This document shows positions 44,477 to 52,792 of a stretch of DNA of 56,799 bases, one piece after another. The notes under the pieces were generated by a model. The model had not been told where the DNA came from. It ran no database searches and was given only the letters and a program-made list of their open reading frames with translations. Location: contig JAGRGY010000009.1 of NCBI GenBank assembly GCA_020445255.1, forward strand, positions 36,725-93,523, in the 5' to 3' direction. The stretch comes from Gammaproteobacteria bacterium. GTDB lineage: Bacteria > Pseudomonadota > Gammaproteobacteria > Chromatiales > Chromatiaceae. A program made the position numbers and the translations under genes. The stretch's first letter is position 1. The number at the start of each line of letters is the position of its first letter.

Positions 44477-47400
44477 CTACAGGGTCGCGACAATGACGTT
44501 GATCAGCTGCTGTGCGAACGTGCGGTCGGTGTCGCTGACGGTCGCGCCGGGCATCGCCAGCCTTGTGAAATACGCGCGTAAGCGCTCGTCACGCAGCTGC
44601 TCCGCGAGCTGTGCGATCGTTGCGAGCGTGGAGGCATCGAGGGACGCGCTGTTGTGCCCGGCGACCTGCGACAGCGTCGCCAGCAGCGCATAGCGATACC
44701 CTCGGTTCAGGTCACCGGTCGCGAGCATGAGCCTGCCGGCATCGATGAACAGTGTTGAGCGTTGCTCGGCCGTCAGATCAGGCAGCGACACTTTCACCCG
44801 CTCATCGATCAGTGCGGGTCTGGCGGCCAGGCCCAGCGGTGGGAAGCCGCGCTGTGCATCGCCGGCCAAAGAGCTGGCGGACGGGTCGCCCAGGCCGGCG
44901 GCGTCGACGCCCAGCGGCCCGCGCAGGCAGTGGCTGGTGGTGGTTTGTGCGGCGACCGGCCGGTCGCCGAATACGGCGCGCGCGACCTGTTCACACGGTG
45001 TCAGCGCGACAGAATCGTTGTCCGCGGCCGGCGTCGTTTGCGGCGATGGCGTGTCCGCGTTGGGCGGCATCACGTCGGTCGTTGCGAGGAAACCGGGCCG
45101 GAAGGTGCAATCCCGGTCGTCGGTCGGCGCCTGCGCAGCGCATATAACCCAGTCGAAGTAGGCCGACGGCACGGCCATGCGTCCGGCCGCGATCTGGCGT
45201 GCGAGCAGGTAGCCGGGCGGATACGCGAAGCCGTCGAGCTGTTCCGACAGCGCCTTGACCGCCGCAGTTTCCGCGGCGTCGGGTGGCTCTTCCGACGTCG
45301 ACGACGCGACGTGACGTTCCAATGCCAGTGCCGCACCGATCCCGGCGATGCGCCGCGCCAGCGCCGTCAGTCCCTGCCTGTCGGCCTCCGTCGCGACGCG
45401 CAGCAATCGCCTGTCCATGTCAGCCACGCCCTGCAGGCGCGCCGCGAGAGGCAGCGCGGAGCCGATTGGGATGCCGAAGAACGTCCGTTCCGGATCCTCG
45501 AGCGGGTCCTTCAAATGACGCCAGTCCGTGGCCTGATCGCTGAACGGGTCGGCGCCGATGATCAGCGCCTCGAGTACGACCAGGTCGCCGTCGAGCGCCT
45601 CCTTCTGGCCGGTGTAGGCGGCCGCCTCGGCAAGTTCGAGTGCCAGGCGCAGGGCGGTCGGATCCGGCTCGCCGGTCGCCTCGACACCGATCGCCGAACT
45701 GATGCGCCACGGCTTGTCGACCGAGCTGAAGCCGGTGTCGAGCGTCAGGTTGCCGGTCAGCTCGCCGCTGGGATAACTCGGTGCGGCAGTGGACAGCGAA
45801 AAGCGCATGAAGCTGTCCAGGAAGTCGACGACGACGCGCAGCATCAGCGCCTTGCCCGGCGCATCCTGCGCGACGATCTCGCGCAGGACGTCGCGATAAC
45901 GGTCGTGCGCAACGCTCAGGCCGGCCTGCCGGGTGAGCGCGACCTCGACGGGCGCGAGCGACCCGCGGATGTTCGGGCAGGCCGCAGACGCACGCGCGAT
46001 CTTCGCCAGCCCGGCCGTGGCGAGCGTCTTGCGCCGCTCCCCCGCGGCCGTATCGAGTGTCGTGACGACTCCGCCGAGCACGATCAGCTCGCTGAACGCC
46101 TGCGCCGTCGGCGACGGCTCGATCTGGTCGGCGAGCTGGCGGGCATGCTCGGCGAGTCGCAGCACGCCGGAGCCGAGCGACGTCGACTTCAGCGCGCTCA
46201 GTCCCGAATCGGGATAATCGCCGGCATCCGGCGACGCGAGCAACGCCAGGACCAGTTCAGTCAGGTCGCGCAGCGGGCCCCTGCTGGCCGCGATGCGGTA
46301 GTCGAACGAAGACAACTCGTCGGTCAACACATCGGCGACGTTTTTCCCCGTCAGGTTCTGTACGCCGCCGACCGCGTGTGCCGCGAGCACCAGCCGCAGT
46401 GGGATCGCGCTGGCGGCGGCCGGCAGAAATCCCGCGTCGATCAGGTTCTGGCGTGATGCATGCGGCAACAGCGCGTCGAACTCGGCAACCGCTGCGTGAC
46501 GCTGCGACGCGTCGTCGGGTATGCCGCCATGCCGTGGGTCTTCGAGCAGTTCCAGTGCCAGACGTGCCGCCAGGCGGTGCAAAGGTGCCGGCCAGTCCGG
46601 ACGTGTCGCAAGTCGGCTCTCGACCGCCTCCGCCACGTCGACGGGGTCGCCCAGGTCTGGGTCGAGCAGTGCCGCGGTCAGGCGCACGCTCAATTCGAAG
46701 TCATCGACCAGTAGCCTGGCGGCCGCCGGGTCGCGGCCATCGGTAAGGAACTCCTCAACGTACGGGCGTACCGCCTGCGACCAGGTCAGCCGCGCAAGCG
46801 GCAGCCTGGCAACGAGATCGGCGATCGGTGAATCGGCTTCGGTATCCACCTGCGCGCTGCTGAGCAGGTCGCTGTTCGACAGGCCGGTGAATATCTTGCG
46901 AGCGGTATCACTGACCTCGTAACGCGTGTCCGACCCACGCTGGAGCACCTCCTTGTGCAACAGGTCCAGTCCTATCACGCCGGGACCGAGCAGGCCGACC
47001 GCGCTGCCCGGGTGCGCTGCATCGGCATCCCCGTCAGCGGTCGCCAGATCGCGCAGCGCGTGCACGGCGGCGGACAGCGCGACCACGGCTGCTCCGGAAT
47101 TGGCATTGCGGTCGATCGCCGGGATCGCCACCTCCGGCAGGCTGTGGGTGTTGGGGGCGAACAGCAGCCAGGGATTGCGGTCCGCGGGCGGCAGCGATGC
47201 CGTGGGATCGCTCAGCCGAAAGTCGTAGCTGAGTTGCAGGATGTCCAGCACAGCAACGCGTATCGCATTCTGTGGCGAGGTGCGGTACAGGCGCCGCCGG
47301 TGGTCCGGGTCGGCCAGCTGCGGAAACAGGCGCAGGAAGCGTTCGTAGGCGCGTTGTTCTTCACGATTGAACAGACTGCCGAGCTGCCCACTCAGAAAGA

Positions 47401-49030
47401 TCGGGTAGACGATGCGGGCTATGCGCCGGAACGCAAGTTGCGAAGCGACCTGGACCTGCAGGCTGAATGCATGCAGTTCGTCGCGCAGGCCGGCGGCCAG
47501 ATCCTCGTAATCCGCATCGTCGCTGTTCAGCAGGGTGTCGACGATGTCGCCGACACGACTTTCATCGTCGGACGTCGCGAAGCGCTCGCGCAGGCGGGTA
47601 GCCAGTGCGGGATCGAATTGAGCCGCTGCCCGGACCAACAGCTGCGGTAGTTCGCTCATTGCCGCGATCCAGTCGATCGCCGCTGCGGCACCGGGCCCGG
47701 CCGACGGAGGGAGCACCGGTTCGGCCGCCTGCACGCCGGCTGCATAAAGTCGCCGGCCGATCGCCAGCAACGGTGCGACCGGCGACGTCGTGCGTGGCGT
47801 CACGCCCGCGAGCAGCGCCCCGATGGCGTCGTATTCCGTGCCGTCGGCTGGCTGGCATTGTTCGAGGTAGGGAGTGACACCCGGCGAGCCGACGGCCCTG
47901 CTGCCCTCCTGCGAACCCTGCGTCGCGTTCAGCAGTTGTGGCAGAACCGAGGCAGCCAACAGCTCGCGCGCCAACGTGACCCGCGCCGACTGCGTACGCG
48001 GCCCGGTCATCGTCGCACCGATCAGTGCATCGAGATCGGCGAGCACGTCGTCGACCCGGCGACGCCGCTGGCGTTCCTCGAGCAACGGGTAGAGCGTCGC
48101 GTCGAAGCACGTGGTCCCGCCGGCGAACATCCTGTCGAGGCGGCCGATCGGATCGGCGGACCGGATGCCGCCGCCGGAGCGGCTTTCCCCGAGTACGCGC
48201 CAGAAGCCCGACACGAACCCGGCCCAGCGTACCTCCGCGTCCGCCTGCGATTCGCTGCCGAGACACAGCACGTTGTTGGCCGGGATGCTGAGCCGCAATG
48301 CCGCCTCAGGTGACAGCCGCCCGCTGGCGACGCCGGTCACCAGTGCATAGGAACGCTCACCGCCTTTTCTGGGCAGATCGTCGTAGGCCGGTTTCTGCGC
48401 CAGACGCAGAAAGCCGCCCTGTTCGACATGCAAGGGGATGCCGCTCAGCCAGGCCCTCGGCAGCGCCGCGAGTCCGTCGGGCGGTGGGCGCAGCGTGGCT
48501 GCGGCACTGCGGTTGCCGGCGAAGAACGCCGCCAGCGACTGGGTGAACGCCGTGGCCTGGCGTAGCCACGCCAGCAGCTCGTCTCTGAGCGGGCGATCGT
48601 CGTTGCCGCCCTGGTCGAAGCGGGCGAACGCCACCAGCGGGCGGCCGGCCCAGTCGGCGAGGCCGGGTGTGTTGGCAAAGACCTGCAACGGCGGCGTGTG
48701 CGTGCTGTTCAGGCTGATCAGGACGGGGAAATCGGAAAGCGCGGTGGCGATCTCGGTGTCCGAGGTCCCGGGGCTGCGCAGCAGTTCGCGCAGACGCGTG
48801 CAGTGCGGTGAATTCTCCCCGGTCGTCGTTACCGCGCCCGGTCGCAGCGCCTGCTGGCGATCGAACGCGAGCAATACCTGGCGCACCTCGCTGTGCAGGG
48901 CGTTGCGTCGGTCGGACAGCAGCAGGGCGCGTTCGAAGGCCTCGCACTCGGCAACGTCGCCGATCTGCGTCGCGGCGGTGGCCGCGAGCGGCAGGCCGAG
49001 CAGCACCCACACGAGCAGCCAGCCGATCAT
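44477..49030 (-). CDS. Giant exported protein of unknown family
   Basis: A 1,517-residue protein starting at ATG 49030, where a clear signal peptide begins (MIGWLLVWVLLGLPLAATA). The mature chain is mostly Ala/Leu-rich predicted helix without transmembrane segments, tandem repeats or any catalytic motif I recognise. A Pro/Thr-rich low-complexity linker lies about 200 residues before the C-terminus (DTPSPQTTPAADNDS). The cysteines are few and spread out, which suits a periplasmic or secreted protein. The frame remains open upstream to 49414 but is Arg-rich shadow. Convergent with the TIR gene. Could be a scaffold or large envelope protein; no function is claimed. Confidence 0.75.
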   Translation of the reverse strand: MIGWLLVWVLLGLPLAATAATQIGDVAECEAFERALLLSDRRNALHSEVRQVLLAFDRQQALRPGAVTTTGENSPHCTRLRELLRSPGTSDTEIATALSDFPVLISLNSTHTPPLQVFANTPGLADWAGRPLVAFARFDQGGNDDRPLRDELLAWLRQATAFTQSLAAFFAGNRSAAATLRPPPDGLAALPRAWLSGIPLHVEQGGFLRLAQKPAYDDLPRKGGERSYALVTGVASGRLSPEAALRLSIPANNVLCLGSESQADAEVRWAGFVSGFWRVLGESRSGGGIRSADPIGRLDRMFAGGTTCFDATLYPLLEERQRRRRVDDVLADLDALIGATMTGPRTQSARVTLARELLAASVLPQLLNATQGSQEGSRAVGSPGVTPYLEQCQPADGTEYDAIGALLAGVTPRTTSPVAPLLAIGRRLYAAGVQAAEPVLPPSAGPGAAAAIDWIAAMSELPQLLVRAAAQFDPALATRLRERFATSDDESRVGDIVDTLLNSDDADYEDLAAGLRDELHAFSLQVQVASQLAFRRIARIVYPIFLSGQLGSLFNREEQRAYERFLRLFPQLADPDHRRRLYRTSPQNAIRVAVLDILQLSYDFRLSDPTASLPPADRNPWLLFAPNTHSLPEVAIPAIDRNANSGAAVVALSAAVHALRDLATADGDADAAHPGSAVGLLGPGVIGLDLLHKEVLQRGSDTRYEVSDTARKIFTGLSNSDLLSSAQVDTEADSPIADLVARLPLARLTWSQAVRPYVEEFLTDGRDPAAARLLVDDFELSVRLTAALLDPDLGDPVDVAEAVESRLATRPDWPAPLHRLAARLALELLEDPRHGGIPDDASQRHAAVAEFDALLPHASRQNLIDAGFLPAAASAIPLRLVLAAHAVGGVQNLTGKNVADVLTDELSSFDYRIAASRGPLRDLTELVLALLASPDAGDYPDSGLSALKSTSLGSGVLRLAEHARQLADQIEPSPTAQAFSELIVLGGVVTTLDTAAGERRKTLATAGLAKIARASAACPNIRGSLAPVEVALTRQAGLSVAHDRYRDVLREIVAQDAPGKALMLRVVVDFLDSFMRFSLSTAAPSYPSGELTGNLTLDTGFSSVDKPWRISSAIGVEATGEPDPTALRLALELAEAAAYTGQKEALDGDLVVLEALIIGADPFSDQATDWRHLKDPLEDPERTFFGIPIGSALPLAARLQGVADMDRRLLRVATEADRQGLTALARRIAGIGAALALERHVASSTSEEPPDAAETAAVKALSEQLDGFAYPPGYLLARQIAAGRMAVPSAYFDWVICAAQAPTDDRDCTFRPGFLATTDVMPPNADTPSPQTTPAADNDSVALTPCEQVARAVFGDRPVAAQTTTSHCLRGPLGVDAAGLGDPSASSLAGDAQRGFPPLGLAARPALIDERVKVSLPDLTAEQRSTLFIDAGRLMLATGDLNRGYRYALLATLSQVAGHNSASLDASTLATIAQLAEQLRDERLRAYFTRLAMPGATVSDTDRTFAQQLINVIVATL

Positions 49031-49544
49031 GGCGATGCCCCGGTGGTGCGCACCGTGCGCCCCGGCACGCCAGCGGTGACCTATCGCACGAACTGTCGCC
49101 GTCATGCCGGTGGAGCGTCGCAGCACGTCATGCCTCGTCGTTTGCAGGGTCCGCCGCTGTCGCACGGCGGCCGATCTCCCCGGGGCAGCCGTACGCGGCG
49201 CGCAGCGTCGGACCTGGGGCTCTGCCGGGTTGTTCGCAGAGTAAATCGACACGACCCCCGGGGAAAGCGGGCGTGTGACAGATGCGGTCGATTTCCGGTG
49301 CGTTGTCACAGACCGGTGGGCACGCGGTGAACGGCGAGCGGCCCGGAGCGACGATCGATGCATGGTCGCGGATCGACCTGTCCCGCCTATGAGCCTTGGT
49401 GACTGGTCGGTCATGGCCGCCTTTGTCAGGGGTTGGCTGTCGGACGCCGGCCAATCCTGCGGGCCGCGTCGCAGACCGTTGGCGACCGCGACCGCCAGGA
49501 TACAATCCGCTGCAATCAGAAATCAGTCCGGGAGGAGCCGGTCC
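49031..49544. other. Divergent intergenic region between the giant gene and the basic-protein gene
   Basis: 514 bases. It must contain the promoter of the giant gene, but none is obvious. The right end carries a promoter-like pair (49479-49506) and a strong ribosome site for the basic protein. The open frames across it have no family character. Confidence 0.45.
49479..49506 (+). promoter_or_regulatory. Sigma-70-like promoter of the basic-protein gene
   Basis: TTGGCG (49479-49484), a 16-base spacer, then TACAAT (49501-49506). GGAGGAG follows at 49531-49537 and the ATG at 49545, giving a leader of about 30 bases. Confidence 0.5.
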
Positions 49545-49955
49545 ATGGCGAAGAAAAAGGCAGCGAAAGCGGTCAAGCGTGCAAGAAAGCGGGCCAAGAA
49601 GCTGGCGTCCGCGAATCTGACACTGGAAAAACGCGTCCGCAAGCTGAAGAGGAAACTCGGAGCCCGGGCGCAGGAAATCGCCGATCTGCACAGTCGCCTG
49701 GCCCGGGCAACGCCGGTCGCTGAAGCGGCGTCCCCTGTCAGTGCCGCATTCGGCGATAGTGGCGGAGGCAATGTTGCAACCAGTCAGCGCTCCGCCTGGA
49801 AGCGACACAGCTACCTGCGCGATCGCTACGAGTTCCACATCGGCGCTGGCGAAACCAAGGATCGCGCGCGTCTACTCGCCAATGAGGATCTCAAACACGA
49901 GCATGGTGCGGACAGCGGCTATACCGACGACGAGCTGTCGGCCATTCTGAGTTGA
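49545..49955 (+). CDS. Small highly basic protein with histone-H1-like N-terminus
   Basis: A 136-residue protein. Residues 1-40 are dominated by Lys, Arg and Ala (MAKKKAAKAVKRARKRAKK), like bacterial histone-H1 mimics; residues 24-55 continue as a probable coiled coil. A Gly/Ser/Ala linker (60-80) leads to a distinct acidic-aromatic C-terminal part (YLRDRYEFHIGAG, then DDELSAIL). DNA or RNA binding is plausible from charge alone; the C-terminal part is not recognised. GGAGGAG lies seven bases before the ATG. Confidence 0.7.
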   Translation: MAKKKAAKAVKRARKRAKKLASANLTLEKRVRKLKRKLGARAQEIADLHSRLARATPVAEAASPVSAAFGDSGGGNVATSQRSAWKRHSYLRDRYEFHIGAGETKDRARLLANEDLKHEHGADSGYTDDELSAILS

Positions 49956-50219
49956 CGAAGGGTCAAATCCGAAAGCGGTTCCAGCGGACGCCGGTGCCCG
50001 GGCATCCGCATGGATTGCACCCGGGAACCGGACATCGGCACGCGTGGCCGAAAACGGGCGAAGAATCCCAATGATCGAGCGTTTTCGACGCTCAACCATT
50101 GCGGACGCAGTGGTTGGTGCGCCGGGCCGCAGTCGCATCGATCGCGCCGCTGACAATGGGCTCTTCCCGTTTCCACGATGCTACAGTGAACGCACAAGTC
50201 GCCATTGCCCGCTTACCCA

Positions 50220-51188
50220 ATGCTCAAGTTCCGCCAGCCGCCGAAAGAACCCGGTGACATCTTCCTTGAGGATACGGACCGCCCGCTGCCCGAGGTCCTC
50301 AACCCCAACACGCGCTATATGTTTACCGGCGAGATTGCCAAGGGGGGCAAGTCGGTCATCCTGTCGTGCAAGGACCTGCATCTTTCGCGCGTGGTTGCTT
50401 ACAAGACCCTGCGGTCCGAATTCGTCGATGACGAGATAGAGAACACCCGGTTGCTGCGCGAGGCACGGGTTTCGGGCATGTTGCAACACCCGAACACCAT
50501 GCCGGTCTACGAAGTGGGACGTGACCGCAAGGGTCATTACTACTTCACGATGAAGCTGGTCCACGGCTACACGCTGCGCGAAATCCTGGACTACCGCGAG
50601 CGCTATGACCTGACCCAGCTGATCTATGTCATCGAACAGATCGGCCATGCCCTGGCCAACGCCCACGCGCATCGTGTGGCGCACAGGGATATCAAACCCG
50701 AGAACATTCTGGTTGGGCCCTACAACGAAGTCTTGTTGTTGGATTGGGGCCTTGCCAAGGTCTGGAGCAGGGACGGCCGGACCAGCGACGATGACAAGGT
50801 GCAGGCCATGGATGTGGGCGACGGCGACATGTCCATCACGGGCTACGGAAAGCTGCAGGGCACACTGTGTTACATGTCACCCGAACAGATTCGCCGCGAT
50901 CCGGACATCAGTTACAGCACCGATATATACAGCTTGGGTTCGGTACTCTACGAAGTGCTTACCGGCCAAACGCCGTTCAGCGGCGAACACGGCTTTCAGG
51001 TCATGGACAAGGTGCAGAATCAGGCGCCGGAACGGCCAGCGGCGATCAGCAAGCTCAAGGTCCCCAAGATCCTCGAACAGCTGTGCATGAAATGCCTCAA
51101 CAAGGACCCCGGCAATCGACCCGTGTCGATGGACGTATTCCTGCGCGCGTTGCAGCAGGACTGGGCCAAAGACCTGGTAAGAAAGTGA
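50220..51188 (+). CDS. Cytoplasmic Ser/Thr protein kinase
   Basis: A 322-residue Hanks-type kinase with no transmembrane segment. The glycine loop is GEIAKGGKSVIL, the ATP-binding Lys is in VVAYKTLRSEF, the catalytic loop is HRDIKPENILVG (about 155-166), and the metal-binding motif is DWGLAKV (DWG instead of DFG, common in bacterial kinases). GTLCYMSPEQI and DIYSLGSVLYEVLTGQTPF follow, so the domain looks complete and active. There is no sensor or PASTA domain. Its targets are unknown; the neighbours are the basic protein and a convergent glutamine synthetase. ATG 50220 is used; a TTG at 50205 is possible. Confidence 0.9.
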   Translation: MLKFRQPPKEPGDIFLEDTDRPLPEVLNPNTRYMFTGEIAKGGKSVILSCKDLHLSRVVAYKTLRSEFVDDEIENTRLLREARVSGMLQHPNTMPVYEVGRDRKGHYYFTMKLVHGYTLREILDYRERYDLTQLIYVIEQIGHALANAHAHRVAHRDIKPENILVGPYNEVLLLDWGLAKVWSRDGRTSDDDKVQAMDVGDGDMSITGYGKLQGTLCYMSPEQIRRDPDISYSTDIYSLGSVLYEVLTGQTPFSGEHGFQVMDKVQNQAPERPAAISKLKVPKILEQLCMKCLNKDPGNRPVSMDVFLRALQQDWAKDLVRK

Positions 51189-51206
51189 GCGGGCGGTAAG
51201 ACAGGC

Positions 51207-51234
51207 AAAACCGGGGCGGGCGGCCGCCCCGGTT
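51207..51234 (-). terminator. Terminator hairpin between glnII and the kinase gene
   Basis: A perfect 10-base-pair stem AACCGGGGCG/CGCCCCGGTT with a six-base loop. On the minus strand it is followed by TTTT (two bases of it within the stem), so it mainly serves glnII. It may also stop the convergent kinase transcript. Confidence 0.75.
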
Positions 51235-51243
51235 GATCTCGAT

Positions 51244-51264
51244 GGGTCCGGAAGTCCCGGACCC
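51244..51264 (-). terminator. Second hairpin directly after the glnII stop
   Basis: GGGTCCGG, loop AAGTC, CCGGACCC: a perfect eight-base-pair stem between the glnII stop and the main hairpin at 51207-51234. It has no T-run of its own, so it is either an accessory terminator or an mRNA 3'-end stabiliser. Confidence 0.5.
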
Positions 51265-51267
51265 GAT

Positions 51268-52278
51268 TCAGACCAGTGCCGCCTTGGTCACCTTGACGAT
51301 GACGGCAGCCACCTTGTAAGGGTCGGCGTTGGACGCCGGGCGACGGTCTTCCAGGCGCCCCTTCCAGCCATCTTCAACGGTGCCGATCGGGATTCGGATG
51401 GAGGCACCGCGATCAGAGACGCCGTAGCTGAACTGGTCGATCGACTGGGTTTCATGCTTGCCGGTCAGGCGCAGTTCGTTGTGCGCACCATAGACGGAGA
51501 TGCAGGCACCGATGTTCTTGCCGAACTCTTCGCAGATCTTGGTGAAAACGGTTTCATCGCCTTTATCGCGCATCGCGCCGTTGGAGAAGTTCGCGTGCAT
51601 GCCGGAACCGTTCCAGTCGGTGTCGCCGAGCGGCTTCGGGTGCCAGTCGACAGTCAGGTCGTAATTCTCGGCGCAGCGCTCCAGCAGGTAGCGTGCCAGC
51701 CAGATTTCGTCGCCGGCGCGGGTTGCGCTCTTGGCGAACACCTGGAACTCCCACTGGCCCGCCGCGACCTCGGCATTGATGCCTTCGACATTCAGGCCGG
51801 CTTCCAGGCACATGTCCAGGTGCTCTTCGATCAGGTCGCGGCAGAACGCGTTACGCGCGCCCACCGAGCAATAGTAGGGGCCCTGGGGAGGCGGGTAGCC
51901 GCCGGCGGGGAAGCCGGGTGGCAGACCGGTCTTGGGATCCCAAAGGAAGTATTCCTGCTCGAACCCGAACCAGAAATCGTCGTCATCATCATCGATGGTG
52001 GAGCGGCCGTTGCTGACGTGCGGCGTGCCGTCGGCGTTCAGCACCTCGGTCATTACCAGGTACGAGTTCTTGCGACCGGGATCGGGGATCACCATCACCG
52101 GCTTCAACAGGCAGTCGGAGGCGTTGCCTTCGGCCTGTTGGGTCGAACTGCCGTCAAATGACCACATCGGACAATCTTCGAGCTTGCCGCTGAAGTTTTT
52201 GCGGACCATGGTTTTACTGCGCAGACTCTGGGTCGGTTTGTAACCGTCTAGCCAGATGTACTCCAATTTACTTTTCAT
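51268..52278 (-). CDS. glnII: Type II (eukaryotic-type) glutamine synthetase
   Basis: A 336-residue glutamine synthetase of the GSII class, much shorter than the usual bacterial GSI (about 470). Signature blocks are MWSFDGSSTQQAEGNASDC, DDDFWFGFEQEYFLWDP (metal/Glu site), GINAEVAAGQWEFQ, DWNGSGMHANFSN and DRGASIRIPIG. It makes glutamine from glutamate, ammonia and ATP in the cytoplasm. GSII in bacteria is best known from rhizobia and actinomycetes. It lacks the GSI adenylylation loop, so control should be mainly transcriptional. That agrees with a sigma-54 promoter (52488-52503) and NtrC-like site (52607-52623) upstream. Confidence 0.94.
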   Translation of the reverse strand: MKSKLEYIWLDGYKPTQSLRSKTMVRKNFSGKLEDCPMWSFDGSSTQQAEGNASDCLLKPVMVIPDPGRKNSYLVMTEVLNADGTPHVSNGRSTIDDDDDDFWFGFEQEYFLWDPKTGLPPGFPAGGYPPPQGPYYCSVGARNAFCRDLIEEHLDMCLEAGLNVEGINAEVAAGQWEFQVFAKSATRAGDEIWLARYLLERCAENYDLTVDWHPKPLGDTDWNGSGMHANFSNGAMRDKGDETVFTKICEEFGKNIGACISVYGAHNELRLTGKHETQSIDQFSYGVSDRGASIRIPIGTVEDGWKGRLEDRRPASNADPYKVAAVIVKVTKAALV

Positions 52279-52487
52279 CGATCTCAAGCTCCAGACTTGG
52301 GTCAGTTTGCGGGACGAGGCTCTCTCAGACGATGCTGCCTCCAGGTCCGATCACATGACGGGCCCTGGTGGCAGCCGCTGCTCCTGGCAGCTCCGGTAGA
52401 CCTTCGTGTTCCTCCAATTCGGCGACAGCAAGAATGTTCGTTGCCGCGGTCCTCATGGGTTCAGCGAAGGGGCGGTATTTTCTGTGA

Positions 52488-52503
52488 GCAAAAAAAATGC
52501 CAG
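52488..52503 (-). promoter_or_regulatory. Sigma-54 promoter of glnII
   Basis: Minus strand reads CTGGCATTTTTTTTGC: the -24 GG and -12 GC are exactly at consensus distance (YTGGCACGN4TTGCW) and the -12 element has the favoured TTGC. Predicted start near 52476. Confidence 0.88.
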
Positions 52504-52606
52504 TTCGAGGCTCACCGGATTCGCGCCAGTCCGATGTCTCTACGGACGGCTCACCCCGAGGGTGCGCACAAACATGATGCACGCCCGCCCCCGATCGGCG
52601 CGTTGT

Positions 52607-52623
52607 TGCATCACTTCGGTGCA
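52607..52623 (-). promoter_or_regulatory. NtrC-like enhancer site upstream of glnII
   Basis: TGCATCACTTCGGTGCA agrees at 13 of 17 positions with the classic NtrC site TGCACTATTTTGGTGCA, including both TGCA ends. Its centre is about 139 bases upstream of the predicted start, close to the distance of the distal NtrC site at E. coli glnA. A TGCAC half-site lies at about 52578. Confidence 0.7.
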
Positions 52624-52792
52624 TTGGCGTAACGACAACACCGGGTAGTGGTGTGCCGTCGCCACGGGTCGGCCGATTCCCGATCCAAGCTCTCGATCTC
52701 GACCGGTCGTCGGGTGCAATGCGGTGTCGACGAAGTAGCCGACGCCGTCGATGACGGCGAATGCGAGCAGGCAAGGCGGAGGGGACGCGTGA

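Larger units (their letters stand above)
52279..52792. other. Control region upstream of glnII, also downstream of engB
   Basis: 514 bases without a supported gene. Contains a sigma-54 promoter and an NtrC-like enhancer for glnII, with a predicted leader of about 200 bases. Open frames across it show no family character. Confidence 0.6.

Noticed and set aside
44762..46456. Plus-strand open frame of 564 codons opposite the giant gene
   Set aside because: It is Arg/Gly/Gln-rich with no family character and no ribosome site, a typical high-GC antisense shadow of the giant exported protein.
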